Shown here: piece after piece, positions 50,307-62,651 of the stretch
Layout of the letters: every line of letters starts with the position of its first letter
How positions within the stretch are numbered: position 1 is the stretch's first letter
Assembly (NCBI GenBank): GCA_037954235.1
Contig: JBBMOA010000038.1
Coordinates: 62,001-126,000 of the forward strand
Direction of reading: 5' to 3'
DNA from: Aulostomus chinensis
Lineage: Eukaryota > Chordata > Actinopteri > Syngnathiformes > Aulostomidae
DNA: 64,000 bases
Notes under the pieces: model-generated
Seen by the model: the letters and a program-made list of their open reading frames with translations, nothing else
Told to the model about the DNA's origin: nothing
Databases searched by the model: none
Program-made: the position numbers and the translations under genes

Positions 50307-52263
50307 GCATCTTTCGATGCTTTCAGGTTGAAACTTGACTGAAAACTCACTTTCAACAAAAGTTATGGCTGTTTTGTATCACAGGTCACAAATAGTGTTT
50401 TCTCAGCGAGAGAAGGCCAAAATGAACACTTCATGCAGAACTCCTGTATTTTGATGAAAACTCACTGAAATCAAGCTGTAACTTCAAGTTTATGCATCTT
50501 TCTATGCTTTCAGTTTGAAACTTGACTGAAAACTCACTTTGAACAAAAGTTATGGCATTTTTGTGTCACCGGTCACAAATAGCGTTTTCTCAGCGAGAGA
50601 AGGCCAAAATGAACACTTCATGCAGAACTCCTGTATTTTGATGAAAACTCACTGAAATCCACCTGTAACTTCAAGTTTATGCATCTTTCTATGCTTTCAG
50701 GTTGAAACTTGACTGAAAACTCACTTTCAACAAAAGTTATGGCATTTTTGTGTCACAGGTTACAAATAGTGTTTTCTCAGCGAGAGAAGGCCAAAATGAA
50801 CACTTCATGCAGAACTACTGTATTTTGATGAAAACTCACTGAAATCCACCTGTAACTTCAAGTTTATGCATCTTTCTATGCTTTCAGGTTGAAACTTGAC
50901 TGAAAACTCACTTTGAACAAAAGTTATGGCATTTTTATGTCACAGGTCACAAATAGTGTTTTCTCAGCGAGAGAAGGCCAAAATGAACACTTCATGCAGA
51001 ACTCCTGTATTTTGATGAAAACTCACTGAAATCCACCTTTAACTTCAATTTTATGCATCTTTCTATGCTTTCACGTTGAAACTTGACTTAAAAATCACTT
51101 TGAACAAAAGTTATGGCATTTTTGTATCACAGGTCACAAATAGTGTTTTCTCAGCGAGAGAAGGCCAAAATGAACACTTCATGCAGAACTCCTGTATTTT
51201 GATGAAAACTCACTGAAATCAAGCTGTAACTTCAAGTTTATGCATCTTTCTATGCTTTCAGGTTGAAACTTGACTGAAAACTCACTTTGAACAAAAGTTA
51301 TGGCATTTTTGTGTCACAGGTCACAAATAGCGTTTTCTCAGCGAGAGAAAGCCAAAATGAACACTTCATGCAGAACTCCTGTATTTTGATGAAAACTCAT
51401 TGAAATCCACCTGTAACTTCAAGTTTGTGCATCTTTCGATGCTTTCAGGTTGAAACTTGACTGAAAACTCACTTTGAACAAAAGTTATGGCATTTTTGTA
51501 TCACAGGTCACAAATAGTGTTTTCTCAGCGAGAGAAGGCCAAAATGAACACTTCATGCAGAACTCCTTTATTTTGATGAAAACTCACTGAAATCAAGCTG
51601 TAACGTCAAGTTTATGCATCTTTCTATGCTTTCAGGTTGAAACTTGACTTAAAAATCACTTTGAACAAAAGTTATGGCATTTTTGTGTCACAGGTCACAA
51701 ATAGTGTTTTCTCAGCGAGAGAAGGCCAAAATGAACACTTCATGCAGAACTCCTGTATTTTGATGAAAACTCACTGAAATCAAGCTGTAACTTCAAGTTT
51801 ATGCATCTTTCTATGCTTTCAGGTTGAAACTTGACTGAAAACTCACTTTGAACAAAAGTTATGGCATTTTTGTGTCACAGGTTACAAATAGTGTTTTCTC
51901 AGCGAGAGAAGGCCAAAATGAACACTTCATGCAGAACTCCTGTATTTTGATGAAAACTCACTGAAATCCACCTGTAACTTCAAGTTTATGCATCTTTCTA
52001 TGCTTTCAGGTTGAAACTTGACTTAAAAATCACTTTGAACAAAAGTTATGGCATTTTTGTATCACAGGTCACAAATAGTGTTTTCTCAGCGAGAGAAGGC
52101 CAAAATGAACACTTCATGCAGAACTCCTGTATTTTGATGAAAACTCACTGAAATCAAGCTGTAACTTCAAGTTTATGCATCTTTCTATGCTTTCAGGTTG
52201 AAACTTGACTGAAAACTCACTTTCAACAAAAGTTATGGCTGTTTTGTGTCACAGGTCACAAAT

Positions 52264-52281
52264 AGCTTTTTCGTTGCAAGA
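52264..52281. repeat. Three-base cluster change in one unit (TTTTTCGTTGCAAGAG)
   Basis: Where related units read TTTTTCTCAGCAAGAG, this one reads TTTTTCGTTGCAAGAG. Three neighbouring bases differ, which destroys the left arm of the dyad and makes a new CpG. I found no second copy in the window. A single complex mutation or an assembly/consensus error are both possible. Confidence 0.7.
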
Positions 52282-53672
52282 GAAGGCCAAAATGAACACT
52301 TCATGCAGAACTCCTGTATTTTGATGAAAACTCACTGAAATCCACCTGTAAGTTCAAGTTTATGCATCTTTCTATGCTTTCAGGTTGAAACTTGACTTAA
52401 AAATCACTTTGAACAAAAGTTATGGCATTTTTGTATCACAGGTCACAAATAGTGTTTTCTCAGCGAGAGAAGGCCAAAATGAACACTTCATGCAGAACTC
52501 CTGTATTTTGATGAAAAATCACTGAAATCAAGCTGTAACTTCAAGTTTATGCATCTTTCTATGCTTTCAGGTTGAAACTTGACTGAAAACTCACTTTGAA
52601 CAAAAGTTATGGCATTTTTGTGTCACAGGTCACAAATAGTGTTTTCTCAGCGAGAGAAGGCCAAAATGAACACTTCATGCATAACTCCTGTATTTTGATG
52701 AAAACTCACTGAAATCCACCTGTAACTTCAAGTTTATGCATCTTTCTATGCTTTCAGGTTGAAACTTGACTGAAAACTCACTTTGAACAAAAGTTATGGC
52801 ATTTTTGTGTCACAGGTTACAAATAGTGTTTTCTCAGCGAGAGAAGGCCAAAATGAACACTTCATGCAGAACTCCTGTATTTTGATGAAAACTCACTGAA
52901 ATCCACCTGTAACTTCAATTTTATGCATCTTTCTATGCTTTCACGTTGAAACTTGACTGAAAACTCACTTTGAACAAAAGTTATGGCATTTTTGTATCAC
53001 AGGTCACAAATAGTGTTTTCTCAGCGAGAGAAGGCCAAAATGAACACTTCATGCAGAACTCCTGTATTTTGATGAAAACTCACTGAAATCAAGCTGTAAC
53101 TTCAAGTTTATGCATCTTTCTATGCTTTCAGGTTGAAACTTGACTTAAAAATCACTTTGAACAAAAGTTATGGCATTTTTGTATCACAGGTCACAAATAG
53201 TGTTTTCTCAGCGAGAGAAGGCCAAGATGAACACTTCATGCAGAACTCCTGTATTTTGATGAAAACTCACTGAAATCAAGCTGTAACTTCAAGTTTATGC
53301 ATCTTTCTATGCTTTCAGGTTGAAACTTGACTGAAAACTCACTTTCAACAAAAGTTATGGCTGTTTTGTGTCACAGGTCACAAATAGCGTTTTCTCAGCA
53401 AGAGAAGGCCAAAATGAACACTTCATGCAGAACTCCTGTATTTTGATGAAAACTCACTGAAATCAAGCTGTAACTTCAAGTTTATGCATCTTTCTATGCT
53501 TTAAGGTTGAAACTTGACTTAAAAATCACTTTGAACAAAAGTTATGGCATTTTTGTGTCACAGGTCACAAATAGTGTTTTCTCAGCGAGAGAAGGCCAAA
53601 ATGAACACTTCATGCAGAACTCCTGTATTTTGATGAAAACTCACTGAAATCCACCTGTAACTTCAAGTTTAT

Positions 53673-54981
53673 GCATCTTTCTATGCTTTCAGGTTGAAAC
53701 TTGACTGAAAACTAACTTTGAACAAAAGTTATGGCATTTTTGTGTCACAGGTCACAAATAGTGTTTTCTCAGCGAGAGAAGGCCAAAATGAACACTTCAT
53801 GCAGAACTCCTGTATTTTGATGAAAACTCACTGAAATCCACCTGTAACTTCAAGTTTATGCATCTTTCTATGCTTTCAGGTTGAAACTTGACTGAAAACT
53901 CACTTTGAAAAAAAGTTATGGCTGTTTTGTGTCACAGGTCACAAATAGCGTTTTCTCAGCGAGAGAAGGCCAAAATGAACACTTCATGCAGAACTCCTGT
54001 ATTTTGATGAAAACTCACTGAAATCCACCTGTAACTTCACGTTTATGCATCTTTCTATGCTTTCAGGTTGAAACTTGACTGAAAACTCACTTTTAACAAA
54101 AGTTATGGCATTTTTATGTCACAGGTCACAAATAGTGTTTTCTCAGCGAGAGAAGGCCAAAATGAACACTTCATGCAGAACTCCTGTATTTTGATGAAAA
54201 CTCACTGAAATCAAGCTGTAACTTCAAGTTTATGCATCTTTCTATGCTTTCAGGTTGAAACTTGACTGAAAACTCACTTTGAACAAAAGTTATGGCATTT
54301 TTGTGTCACAGGTCACAAATAGCGTTTTCTCAGCGAGAGAAGGCCAAAATGAACACTTCATGCAGAACTCATGTATTTTGATGAAAACTCACTGAAATCC
54401 ACCTGTAACTTCAAGTTTATGCATCTTTCTATGCTTTCAGGTTGAAACTTGACTGAAAACTCACTTTGAACAAAAGTTATGGCATTTTTGTGTCACAGGT
54501 CACAAATAGTGTTTTCTCAGCGAGAGAAGGCCAAAATGAACACTTCATGCAGAACTCCTGTATTTTGATGAAAACTCACTGAAATCCACCTGTAACTTCA
54601 AGTTTATGCATCTTTCTATGCTTTCAGGTTGAAACTTGACTGAAAACTAACTTTGAACAAAAGTTATGGCATTTTTGTGTCACAGGTCACAAATAGTGTT
54701 TTCTCAGCGAGAGAAGGCCAAAATGAACACTTCATGCAGAACTCCTGTATTTTGATGAAAACTCACTGAAATCCACCTGTAACTTCAAGTTTATGCATCT
54801 TTCTATGCTTTCAGGTTGAAACTTGACTGAAAACTCACTTTGAACAAAAGTTATGGCTGTTTTGTGTCACAGGTCACAAATAGCGTTTTCTCAGCGAGAG
54901 AAGGCCAAAATGAACACTTCATGCAGAACTCCTGTATTTTGATGAAAACTCACTGAAATCCACCTGTAACTTCACGTTTAT
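53673..54981. repeat. 5-unit-spaced copy: 53673-54046 again at 54608-54981
   Basis: Two units tagged AAAACTAACTTTG (53,711 and 54,646), followed by a CTGTTTT/AGCG unit ending in CTTCACGTTTATGC (about 54,036 and 54,971), recur 935 bp (5 x 187) apart. The rare CACG state adds a CpG in both. The first copy has the private TTTGAAAAAAAG (about 53,906). Confidence 0.8.
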
Positions 54982-55169
54982 GCATCTTTCTATGCTTTCA
55001 GGTTGAAACTTGACTGAAAACTCACCTTGAACAAAAGTTATGGCATTATTTTTGTCACAGGTTACAAATAGTGTTTTCTCAGCGAGAGAAGGCCAAAATG
55101 AACACTTCATGCAGAACTCCTGTATTTTGATGAAAACTCACTGAAATCCACCTGTAACTTCAAGTTTAT
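54982..55169. repeat. 188-bp unit after a CACG state
   Basis: GGCATTATTTTTG at about 55,043 is followed by AGGTTAC, with a private CTCACCTTGAAC upstream. The minus-strand frame 54,919-55,110 differs from the common form at two residues (S to G and L to V). Confidence 0.92.
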
Positions 55170-55730
55170 GCATCTTTCTATGCTTTCAGGTTGAAACTTG
55201 ACTGAAAACTCACTTTGAACAAAAGTTATGGCATTTTTATGTCACAGGTCACAAATAGTGTTTTCTCAGCGAGAGAAGGCCAAAATGAACACTTCATGCA
55301 GAACTCCTGTATTTTGATGAAAACTCACTGAAATCCACCTGTAACTTCAATTTTATGCATCTTTCTATGCTTTCAGGTTGAAACTTGACTGAAAACTCAC
55401 TTTGAACAAAAGTTATGGCATTTTTGTATCACAGGTCACAAATAGTGTTTTCTCAGCGAGAGAAGGCCAAAATGAACACTTCATGCAGAACTCCTGTATT
55501 TTGATGAAAACTCACTGAAATCCACCTGTAACTTCAAGTTTATGCATCTTTCTATGCTTTCAGGTTGAAACTTGACTGAAAACTCACTTTGAACAAAAGT
55601 TATGGCATTTTTGTGTCACAGGTCACAAATAGTGTTTTCTCAGCGAGAGAAGGCCAAAATGAACACTTCATGCAGAACTCCTGTATTTTGATGAAAACTC
55701 ACTGAAATCAAGCTGTAACTTCAAGTTTAT

Positions 55731-58700
55731 GCATCTTTCTATGCTTTCAGGTTGAAACTTGACTTAAAACTCACTTTGAACAAAAGTTATGGCATTTTTG
55801 TATCACAGGTCACAAATAGTGTTTTCTCAGCGAGAGAAGGCCAAAATGAACACTTCATGCAGAACTCCTGTATTTTGATGAAAACTCACTGAAATCCACC
55901 TGTAACTTCAAGTTTGTGCATCTTTCTATGCTTTCAGGTTGAAACTTGACTGAAAACTCACTTTGAACAAAAGTCATGGCATTTTTGTATCACAGGTCAC
56001 AAATAGTGTTTTCTCAGCGATAGAAGGCTAAAATGAACACTTCATGCAGAACTCCTGTATTTTGATGAAAACTCACTGAAATCAAGCTGTAACTTCAAGT
56101 TTATGCATCTTTCTATGCTTTCAGGTTGAAACTTGACTTAAAAATCACTTTGAACAAAAGTTATGGCATTTTTGTATCACAGGTCACAAATAGTGTTTTC
56201 TCAGCGAGAGAAGGCCAAAATGAACACTTCATGCAGAACTCCTGTATTTTGATGAAAACTTACTGAAATCAAGCTGTAACTTCAAGTTTATGCATCTTTC
56301 TATGCTTTCAGGTTGAAACTTGACTGAAAACTCACTTTCAACAAAAGTTATGGCATTTTTGTGTCACAGGTCACAAATAGCGTTTTCTCAGCGAGAGAAG
56401 GCCAAAATGAACACTTCATGCAGAACTCCTGTATTTTGATGAAAACTCACTGAAATCCACCTGAAACTTCAAGTTTATGCATCTTTCTATGCTTTCAGGT
56501 TGAAACTTGACTTAAAACTCACTTTGAACAAAAGTTATGGCATTTTTGTGTCACAGGTTACAAATAGTGTTTTCTCAGCGAGAGAAGGCCAAAATGAACA
56601 CTTCATGCAGAACTCCTGTATTTTGATGAAAACTCACTGAAATCCACCTGTAACTTCAAGTTTATGCATCTTTCTATGCTTTCAGGTTGAAACTTGACTG
56701 AAAACTCACTTTTAACAAAAGTTATGGCATTTTTATGTCACAGGTCACAAATAGTGTTTTCTCAGCGAGAGAAGGCCAAAATGAACACTTCATGCAGAAC
56801 TCCTGTATTTTAATGAAAACTCACTGAAATCAAGCTGTAACTTCAAGTTTATGCATCTTTCTATGCTTTCAGGTTGAAACTTGACTTAAAAATCACTTTG
56901 AACAAAAGTTATGGCATTTTTGTATCACAGGTCACAAATAGTGTTTTCTCAGCGAGAGAAGGCCAAAATGAACACTTCATGCAGAACTCCTGTATTTTGA
57001 TGAAAACTCACTGAAATCAAGCTGTAACTTCAAGTTTATGCATCTTTCTATGCTTTCAGGTTGAAACTTGACTGAAAACTCACTTTGAACAAAAGTTATG
57101 GCATTTTTATGTCACAGGTCACAAATAGTGTTTTCTCAGCGAGAGAAGGCCAAAATGAACACTTCATGCAGAACTCCTGTATTTTGATGAAAACTCACTG
57201 AAATCCACCTGTAACTTCAATTTTATGCATCTTTCTATGCTTTCAGGTTGAAACTTGACTGAAAGCTCACTTTGAACAAAAGTTATGGCATTTTTGTATC
57301 ACAGGTCACAAATAGTGTTTTCTCAGCGAGAGAAGGCCAAAATGAACACTTCATGCAGAACTCCTGTATTTTGATGAAAACTCACTGAAATCAAGCTGTA
57401 ACTTCAAGTTTATGAATCTTTCTATGCTTTCAGGTTGAAACTTGACTTAAAAATCACTTTGAACAAAAGTTATGGCATTTTTGTGTCACAGGTCACAAAT
57501 AGTGTTTTCTCAGCGAGAGAAGGCCAAAATGAACACTTCATGCAGAACTCCTGTATTTTGATGAAAACTCACTGAAATCAAGCTGTAACTTCAAGTTTAT
57601 GCATCTTTCTATGCTTTCAGGTTGAAACTTGACTTAAAACTCACTTTGAACAAAAGTTATGGCATTTTTGTATCACAGGTCACAAATAGTGTTTTCTCAG
57701 CGAGAGAAGGCCAAAATGAACACTTCATGCAGAACTCCTGTATTTTGATGAAAACTCACTGAAATCCACCTGTAACTTCAAGTTTGTGCATCTTTCTATG
57801 CTTTCAGGTTGAAACTTGACTGAAAACTCACTTTGAACAAAAGTCATGGCATTTTTGTATCACAGGTCACAAATAGTGTTTTCTCAGCGATAGAAGGCTA
57901 AAATGAACACTTCATGCAGAACTCCTGTATTTTGATGAAAACTCACTGAAATCAAGCTGTAACTTCAAGTTTATGCATCTTTCTATGCTTTCAGGTTGAA
58001 ACTTGACTTAAAAATCACTTTGAACAAAAGTTATGGCATTTTTGTATCACAGGTCACAAATAGTGTTTTCTCAGCGAGAGAAGGCCAAAATGAACACTTC
58101 ATGCAGAACTCCTGTATTTTGATGAAAACTTACTGAAATCAAGCTGTAACTTCAAGTTTATGCATCTTTCTATGCTTTCAGGTTGAAACTTGACTGAAAA
58201 CTCACTTTCAACAAAAGTTATGGCATTTTTGTGTCACAGGTCACAAATAGCGTTTTCTCAGCGAGAGAAGGCCAAAATGAACACTTCATGCAGAACTCCT
58301 GTATTTTGATGAAAACTCACTGAAATCCACCTGTAACTTCAAGTTTATGCATCTTTCTATGCTTTCAGGTTGAAACTTGACTTAAAACTCACTTTGAACA
58401 AAAGTTATGGCATTTTTGTGTCACAGGTTACAAATAGTGTTTTCTCAGCGAGAGAAGGCCAAAATGAACACTTCATGCAGAACTCCTGTATTTTGATGAA
58501 AACTCACTGAAATCCACCTGTAACTTCAAGTTTATGCATCTTTCTATGCTTTCAGGTTGAAACTTGACTGAAAACTCACTTTTAACAAAAGTTATGGCAT
58601 TTTTATGTCACAGGTCACAAATAGTGTTTTCTCAGCGAGAGAAGGCCAAAATGAACACTTCATGCAGAACTCCTGTATTTTAATGAAAACTCACTGAAAT

Positions 58701-59470
58701 CAAGCTGTAACTTCAAGTTTATGCATCTTTCTATGCTTTCAGGTTGAAACTTGACTTAAAAATCACTTTGAACAAAAGTTATGGCATTTTTGTATCACAG
58801 GTCACAAATAGTGTTTTCTCAGCGAGAGAAGGCCAAAATGAACACTTCATGCAGAACTCCTGTATTTTGATGAAAACTCACTGAAATCAAGCTGTAACTT
58901 CAAGTTTATGCATCTTTCTATGCTTTCAGGTTGAAACTTGACTGAAAACTCACTTTGAACAAAAGTTATGGCATTTTTATGTCACAGGTCACAAATAGTG
59001 TTTTCTCAGCGAGAGAAGGCCAAAATGAACACTTCATGCAGAACTCCTGTATTTTGATGAAAACTCACTGAAATCCACCTGTAACTTCAATTTTATGCAT
59101 CTTTCTATGCTTTCAGGTTGAAACTTGACTGAAAGCTCACTTTTAACAAAAGTTATGGCATTTTTGTATCACAGGTCACAAATAGTGTTTTCTCAGCGAG
59201 AGAAGGCCAAAATGAACACTTCATGCAGAACTCCTGTATTTTGATGAAAACTCACTGAAATCAAGCTGTAACTTCAAGTTTATGAATCTTTCTATGCTTT
59301 CAGGTTGAAACTTGACTTAAAAATCACTTTGAACAAAAGTTATGGCATTTTTGTATCACAGGTCACAAATAGTGTTTTCTCAGCGAGAGAAGGCCAAAAT
59401 GAACACTTCATGCAGAACTCCTGTATTTTGATGAAAACTCACTGAAATCAAGCTGTAACTTCAAGTTTAT
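55731..59470. repeat. 10-unit (1,870 bp) tandem duplication: 55731-57600 and 57601-59470
   Basis: This is the clearest long duplication in the window. Both copies share AAAAGTCATGG with GCGATAGAAGGCTAAAATG (56,021 and 57,891), AAAACTTACTG (about 56,257 and 58,127), TTTCAAC with GGCATTTTTGTG/AGCG, a TTAAAACTCAC unit with GGTTAC, TTTTAATG (about 56,810 and 58,680), GAAAGCTCAC (about 57,262 and 59,132) and TTATGAATC (about 57,413 and 59,283). Only a few differences were noticed: CTGAAAC against CTGTAAC (about 56,462 and 58,332), TTTGAAC against TTTTAAC (about 57,270 and 59,140) and GTGTCAC against GTATCAC (about 57,483 and 59,353). It looks recent. Confidence 0.93.
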
Positions 59471-59657
59471 GCATCTTTCTATGCTTTCAGGTTGAAACTT
59501 GACTGAAAACTCACTTTGAACAAAAGTTATGGCATTTTTGTGTCACAGGTCACAAATAGCGTTTTCTCAGCGAGAGAAGGCCAAAATGAACACTTCATGC
59601 AGAACTCCTGTATTTTGATGAAAACTCACTGAAATCCACCTGTAACTTCAAGTTTAT

Positions 59658-59845
59658 GCATCTTTCTATGCTTTCAGGTTGAAACTTGACTGAAAACTCA
59701 CTTTGAACAAAAGTTATGGCATTATTTTTGTCACAGGTTACAAATAGTGTTTTCTCAGCGAGAGAAGGCCAAAATGAACACTTCATGCAGAACTCCTGTA
59801 TTTTTATGAAAACTCACTGAAATCCACCTGTAACTTCAAGTTTAT
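59658..59845. repeat. 188-bp unit within the displaced 15-unit copy
   Basis: GGCATTATTTTTG at about 59,719 is followed by AGGTTAC. The minus-strand frame 59,595-59,786 has the commonest translation of the set. The partner unit is at 62,464. Confidence 0.92.
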
Positions 59846-60406
59846 GCATCTTTCTATGCTTTCAGGTTGAAACTTGACTGAAAACTCACTTTGAACAAAA
59901 GTTATGGCATTTTTATTTCACAGGTCACAAATAGTGTTTTCTCAGCGAGAGAAGGCCAAAATGAACACTTCATGCAGAACTCCTGTATTTTGATGAAAAC
60001 TCACTGAAATCCACCTGTAACTTCAATTTTATGCATCTTTCTATGCTTTCAGGTTGAAACTTGACTGAAAACTCACTTTTAACAAAAGTTATGGCATTTT
60101 TATGTCACAGGTCACAAATAGTATTTTCTCAGCGAGAGAAGGCCAAAATGAACACTTCATGCAGAACTCCTGTATTTTGATGAAAACTCACTGAAATCAA
60201 GCTGTAACTTCAAGTTTATGCATCTTTCTATGCTTTCAGGTTGAAACTTGACTTAAAAATCACTTTGAACAAAAGTTATGGCATTTTTGTATCACAGGTC
60301 ACAAATAGTGTTTTCTCAGCGAGAGAAGGCCAAAATGAACACTTCATGCAGAACTCCTGTATTTTGATGAAAACTCACTGAAATCAAGCTGTAACTTCAA
60401 GTTTAT

Positions 60407-61902
60407 GCATCTTTCTATGCTTTCAGGTTTAAACTTGACTGAAAACTCACTTTGAACAAAAGTTATGGTATTTTTGTGTCACAGGTCACAAATAGCGTTT
60501 TCTCAGCGAGAGAAGGCCAAAATGAACACTTCATGCAGAACTCATGTATTTTGATGAAAACTCACTGAAATCCACCTGTAACTTCAAGTTTATGCATCTT
60601 TCTATGCTTTCAGGTTGAAACTTGACTGAAAACTCACTTTGAACAAAAGTTATGGCATTTTTGTGTCACAGGTCACAAATAGTGTTTTCTCAGCGAGAGA
60701 AGGCCAAAATGAACACTTCATGCAGAACTCCTGTATTTTGATGAAAACTCACTGAAATCCACCTGTAACTTCAAGTTTATGCATCTTTCTATGCTTTCAG
60801 GTTGAAACTTGACTGAAAACTCACTTTGAACAAAAGTTATGGCATTTTTGTGTCACAGGTCACAAATAGTGTTTTCTCAGCGAGAGAAGGCCAAAATGAA
60901 CACTTCATGCAGAACTCCTGTATTTTGATGAAAACTCACTGAAATCAAGCTGTAACTTCAAGTTTATGCATCTTTCTATGCTTTCAGGTTGAAACTTGAC
61001 TGAAAACTCACTTTGAACAAAAGTTATGGCATTTTTGTGTCACAGGTCAAAAATAGCGTTTTCTCAGCGAGAGAAGGCCAAAATGAACACTTCATGCAGA
61101 ACTCCTGTATTTTGATGAAAACTCACTGAAATCCACCTGTAACTTCAAGTTTATGCATCTTTCTATGCTTTCAGGTTGAAACTTGACTGAAAACTCACTT
61201 TGAACAAAAGTTATGGCTGTTTTGTGTCACAGGTCACAAATAGTGTTTTCTCAGCAAGAGAAGGCCAAAATGAACACTTCATGCAGAACTCCTGTATTTT
61301 GATGAAAACTCACTGAAATCAAGCTGTAACTTCAAGTTTATGCATCTTTCTATGCTTTCAGGTTGAAACTTGACTGAAAACTCACTTTGAACAAAAGTTA
61401 TGGCATTTTTATGTCACAGGTCACAAATAGTGTTTTCTCAGCGAGAGAAGGCCAAAATGAACACTTCATGCAGAACTCCTGTATTTTGATGAAAACTCAC
61501 TGAAATCCACCTGTAACTTCAATTTTATGCATCTTTCTATGCTTTCAGGTTGAAACTTGACTGAAAGCTCACTTTTAACAAAAGTTATGGCATTTTTATG
61601 TCACAGGTCACAAATAGTGTTTTCTCAGCGAGAGAAGGCAAAAAATAAACACTTCATGCAGAACTCCTGTATTTTGATGAAAACTCACTGATATTAGCTG
61701 TAACTTCAAGTTTATGCATCTTTCTATGCTTTCAGGTTGAAACTTGACTGAAAAATCACTTTGAACAAAAGTTATGGCATTTTTGTATCACAGGTCACAA
61801 ATAGTGTTTTCTCAGCGAGAGAAGGCCAAAATGAACACTTCATGCAGAACTCCTGTATTTTGATGAAAACTCACTGAAATCCACCTGTAACTTCAATTTT
61901 AT
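60407..61902. repeat. Satellite units between the two 15-unit copies
   Basis: About eight units mix the AGCG, TGTCAC, CTGTTTT/GCAAGAG and TTTATGTCAC haplotypes. Oddities are TTATGGTATTTTTG (about 60,466), GGTCAAAAATAGCG (about 61,046) and GAAAGCTCACTTTTAAC at about 61,563, which recurs two units later. It contains the doubly altered unit at 61,529. No other sequence is present. Confidence 0.7.
61529..61715. repeat. Unit of normal length with compensating +1 and -1 changes
   Basis: AAGGCAAAAAATAAACAC (about 61,636) is one base longer than the usual form, and CACTGATATTAGCTG (about 61,686) is one base shorter than CACTGAAATCAAGCTG. Net length is 187. The two changes are close together and seen only here, so they probably arose in one unit that has not spread. 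Confidence 0.85.
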
Positions 61903-62463
61903 GCATCTTTCTATGCTTTCAGGTTGAAACTTGACTGAAAGCTCACTTTTAACAAAAGTTATGGCATTTTTATGTCACAGGTCACAAATAGTGTTTTCTC
62001 AGCGAGAGAAGGCCAAAATGAACACTTCATGCAGAACTCCTGTATTTTGATGAAAACTCACTGAAATCAAGCTGTAACTTCAAGTTTATGAATCTTTCTA
62101 TGCTTTCAGGTTGAAACTTGACTTAAAAATCACTTTGAACAAAAGTTATGGCATTTTTGTATCACAGGTCACAAATAGTGTTTTCTCAGCGAGAGAAGGC
62201 CAAAATGAACACTTCATGCAGAACTCCTGTATTTTGATGAAAACTCACTGAAATCAAGCTGTAACTTCAAGTTTATGCATCTTTCTATGCTTTCAGGTTG
62301 AAACTTGACTGAAAACTCACTTTGAACAAAAGTTATGGCATTTTTGTGTCACAGGTCACAAATAGCGTTTTCTCAGCGAGAGAAGGCCAAAATGAACACT
62401 TCATGCAGAACTCCTGTATTTTGATGAAAACTCACTGAAATCCACCTGTAACTTCAAGTTTAT

Positions 62464-62651
62464 GCATCTTTCTATGCTTTCAGGTTGAAACTTGACTGAA
62501 AACTCACTTTGAACAAAAGTTATGGCATTATTTTTGTCACAGGTTACAAATAGTGTTTTCTCAGCGAGAGAAGGCCAAAATGAACACTTCATGCAGAACT
62601 CCTGTATTTTGATGAAAACTCACTGAAATCCACCTGTAACTTCAAGTTTAT
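62464..62651. repeat. Last 188-bp unit in the window
   Basis: It is the partner of the 188-bp unit at 59,658, copied with its neighbours. It carries GGCATTATTTTTG (about 62,525) and AGGTTAC. The minus-strand frame is 62,401-62,592, with the same translation as the partner. Confidence 0.92.

Larger units (their letters stand above)
48615..51440. repeat. Copies at 9-unit and 6-unit spacing tagged by CTTTCGATGC
   Basis: The rare CTTTCGATGC, in units ending GTGCATC, occurs at 48,631, 50,311 and 51,433. The spacings are 1,680 bp (9 units less three bases lost in two short units) and 1,122 bp (6 units). GGCTGTTTTGTATCAC follows the first two. The sub-haplotype TTTCAAC with GGCATTTTTGTG and a TTAC state recurs near 49,050, 49,980 and 50,730. 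Confidence 0.7.

Noticed and set aside
30791..62592. Eleven nearly identical minus-strand open frames of 62-63 codons, as a possible small-protein gene family
   Set aside because: They exist only where a length change in a satellite unit shifts the frame. They start and stop at the same repeat positions, have no distinct upstream signals, and one sibling unit has a stop. There is no recognisable domain, and the unit DNA is no more conserved inside the frame than outside it as far as I can see.
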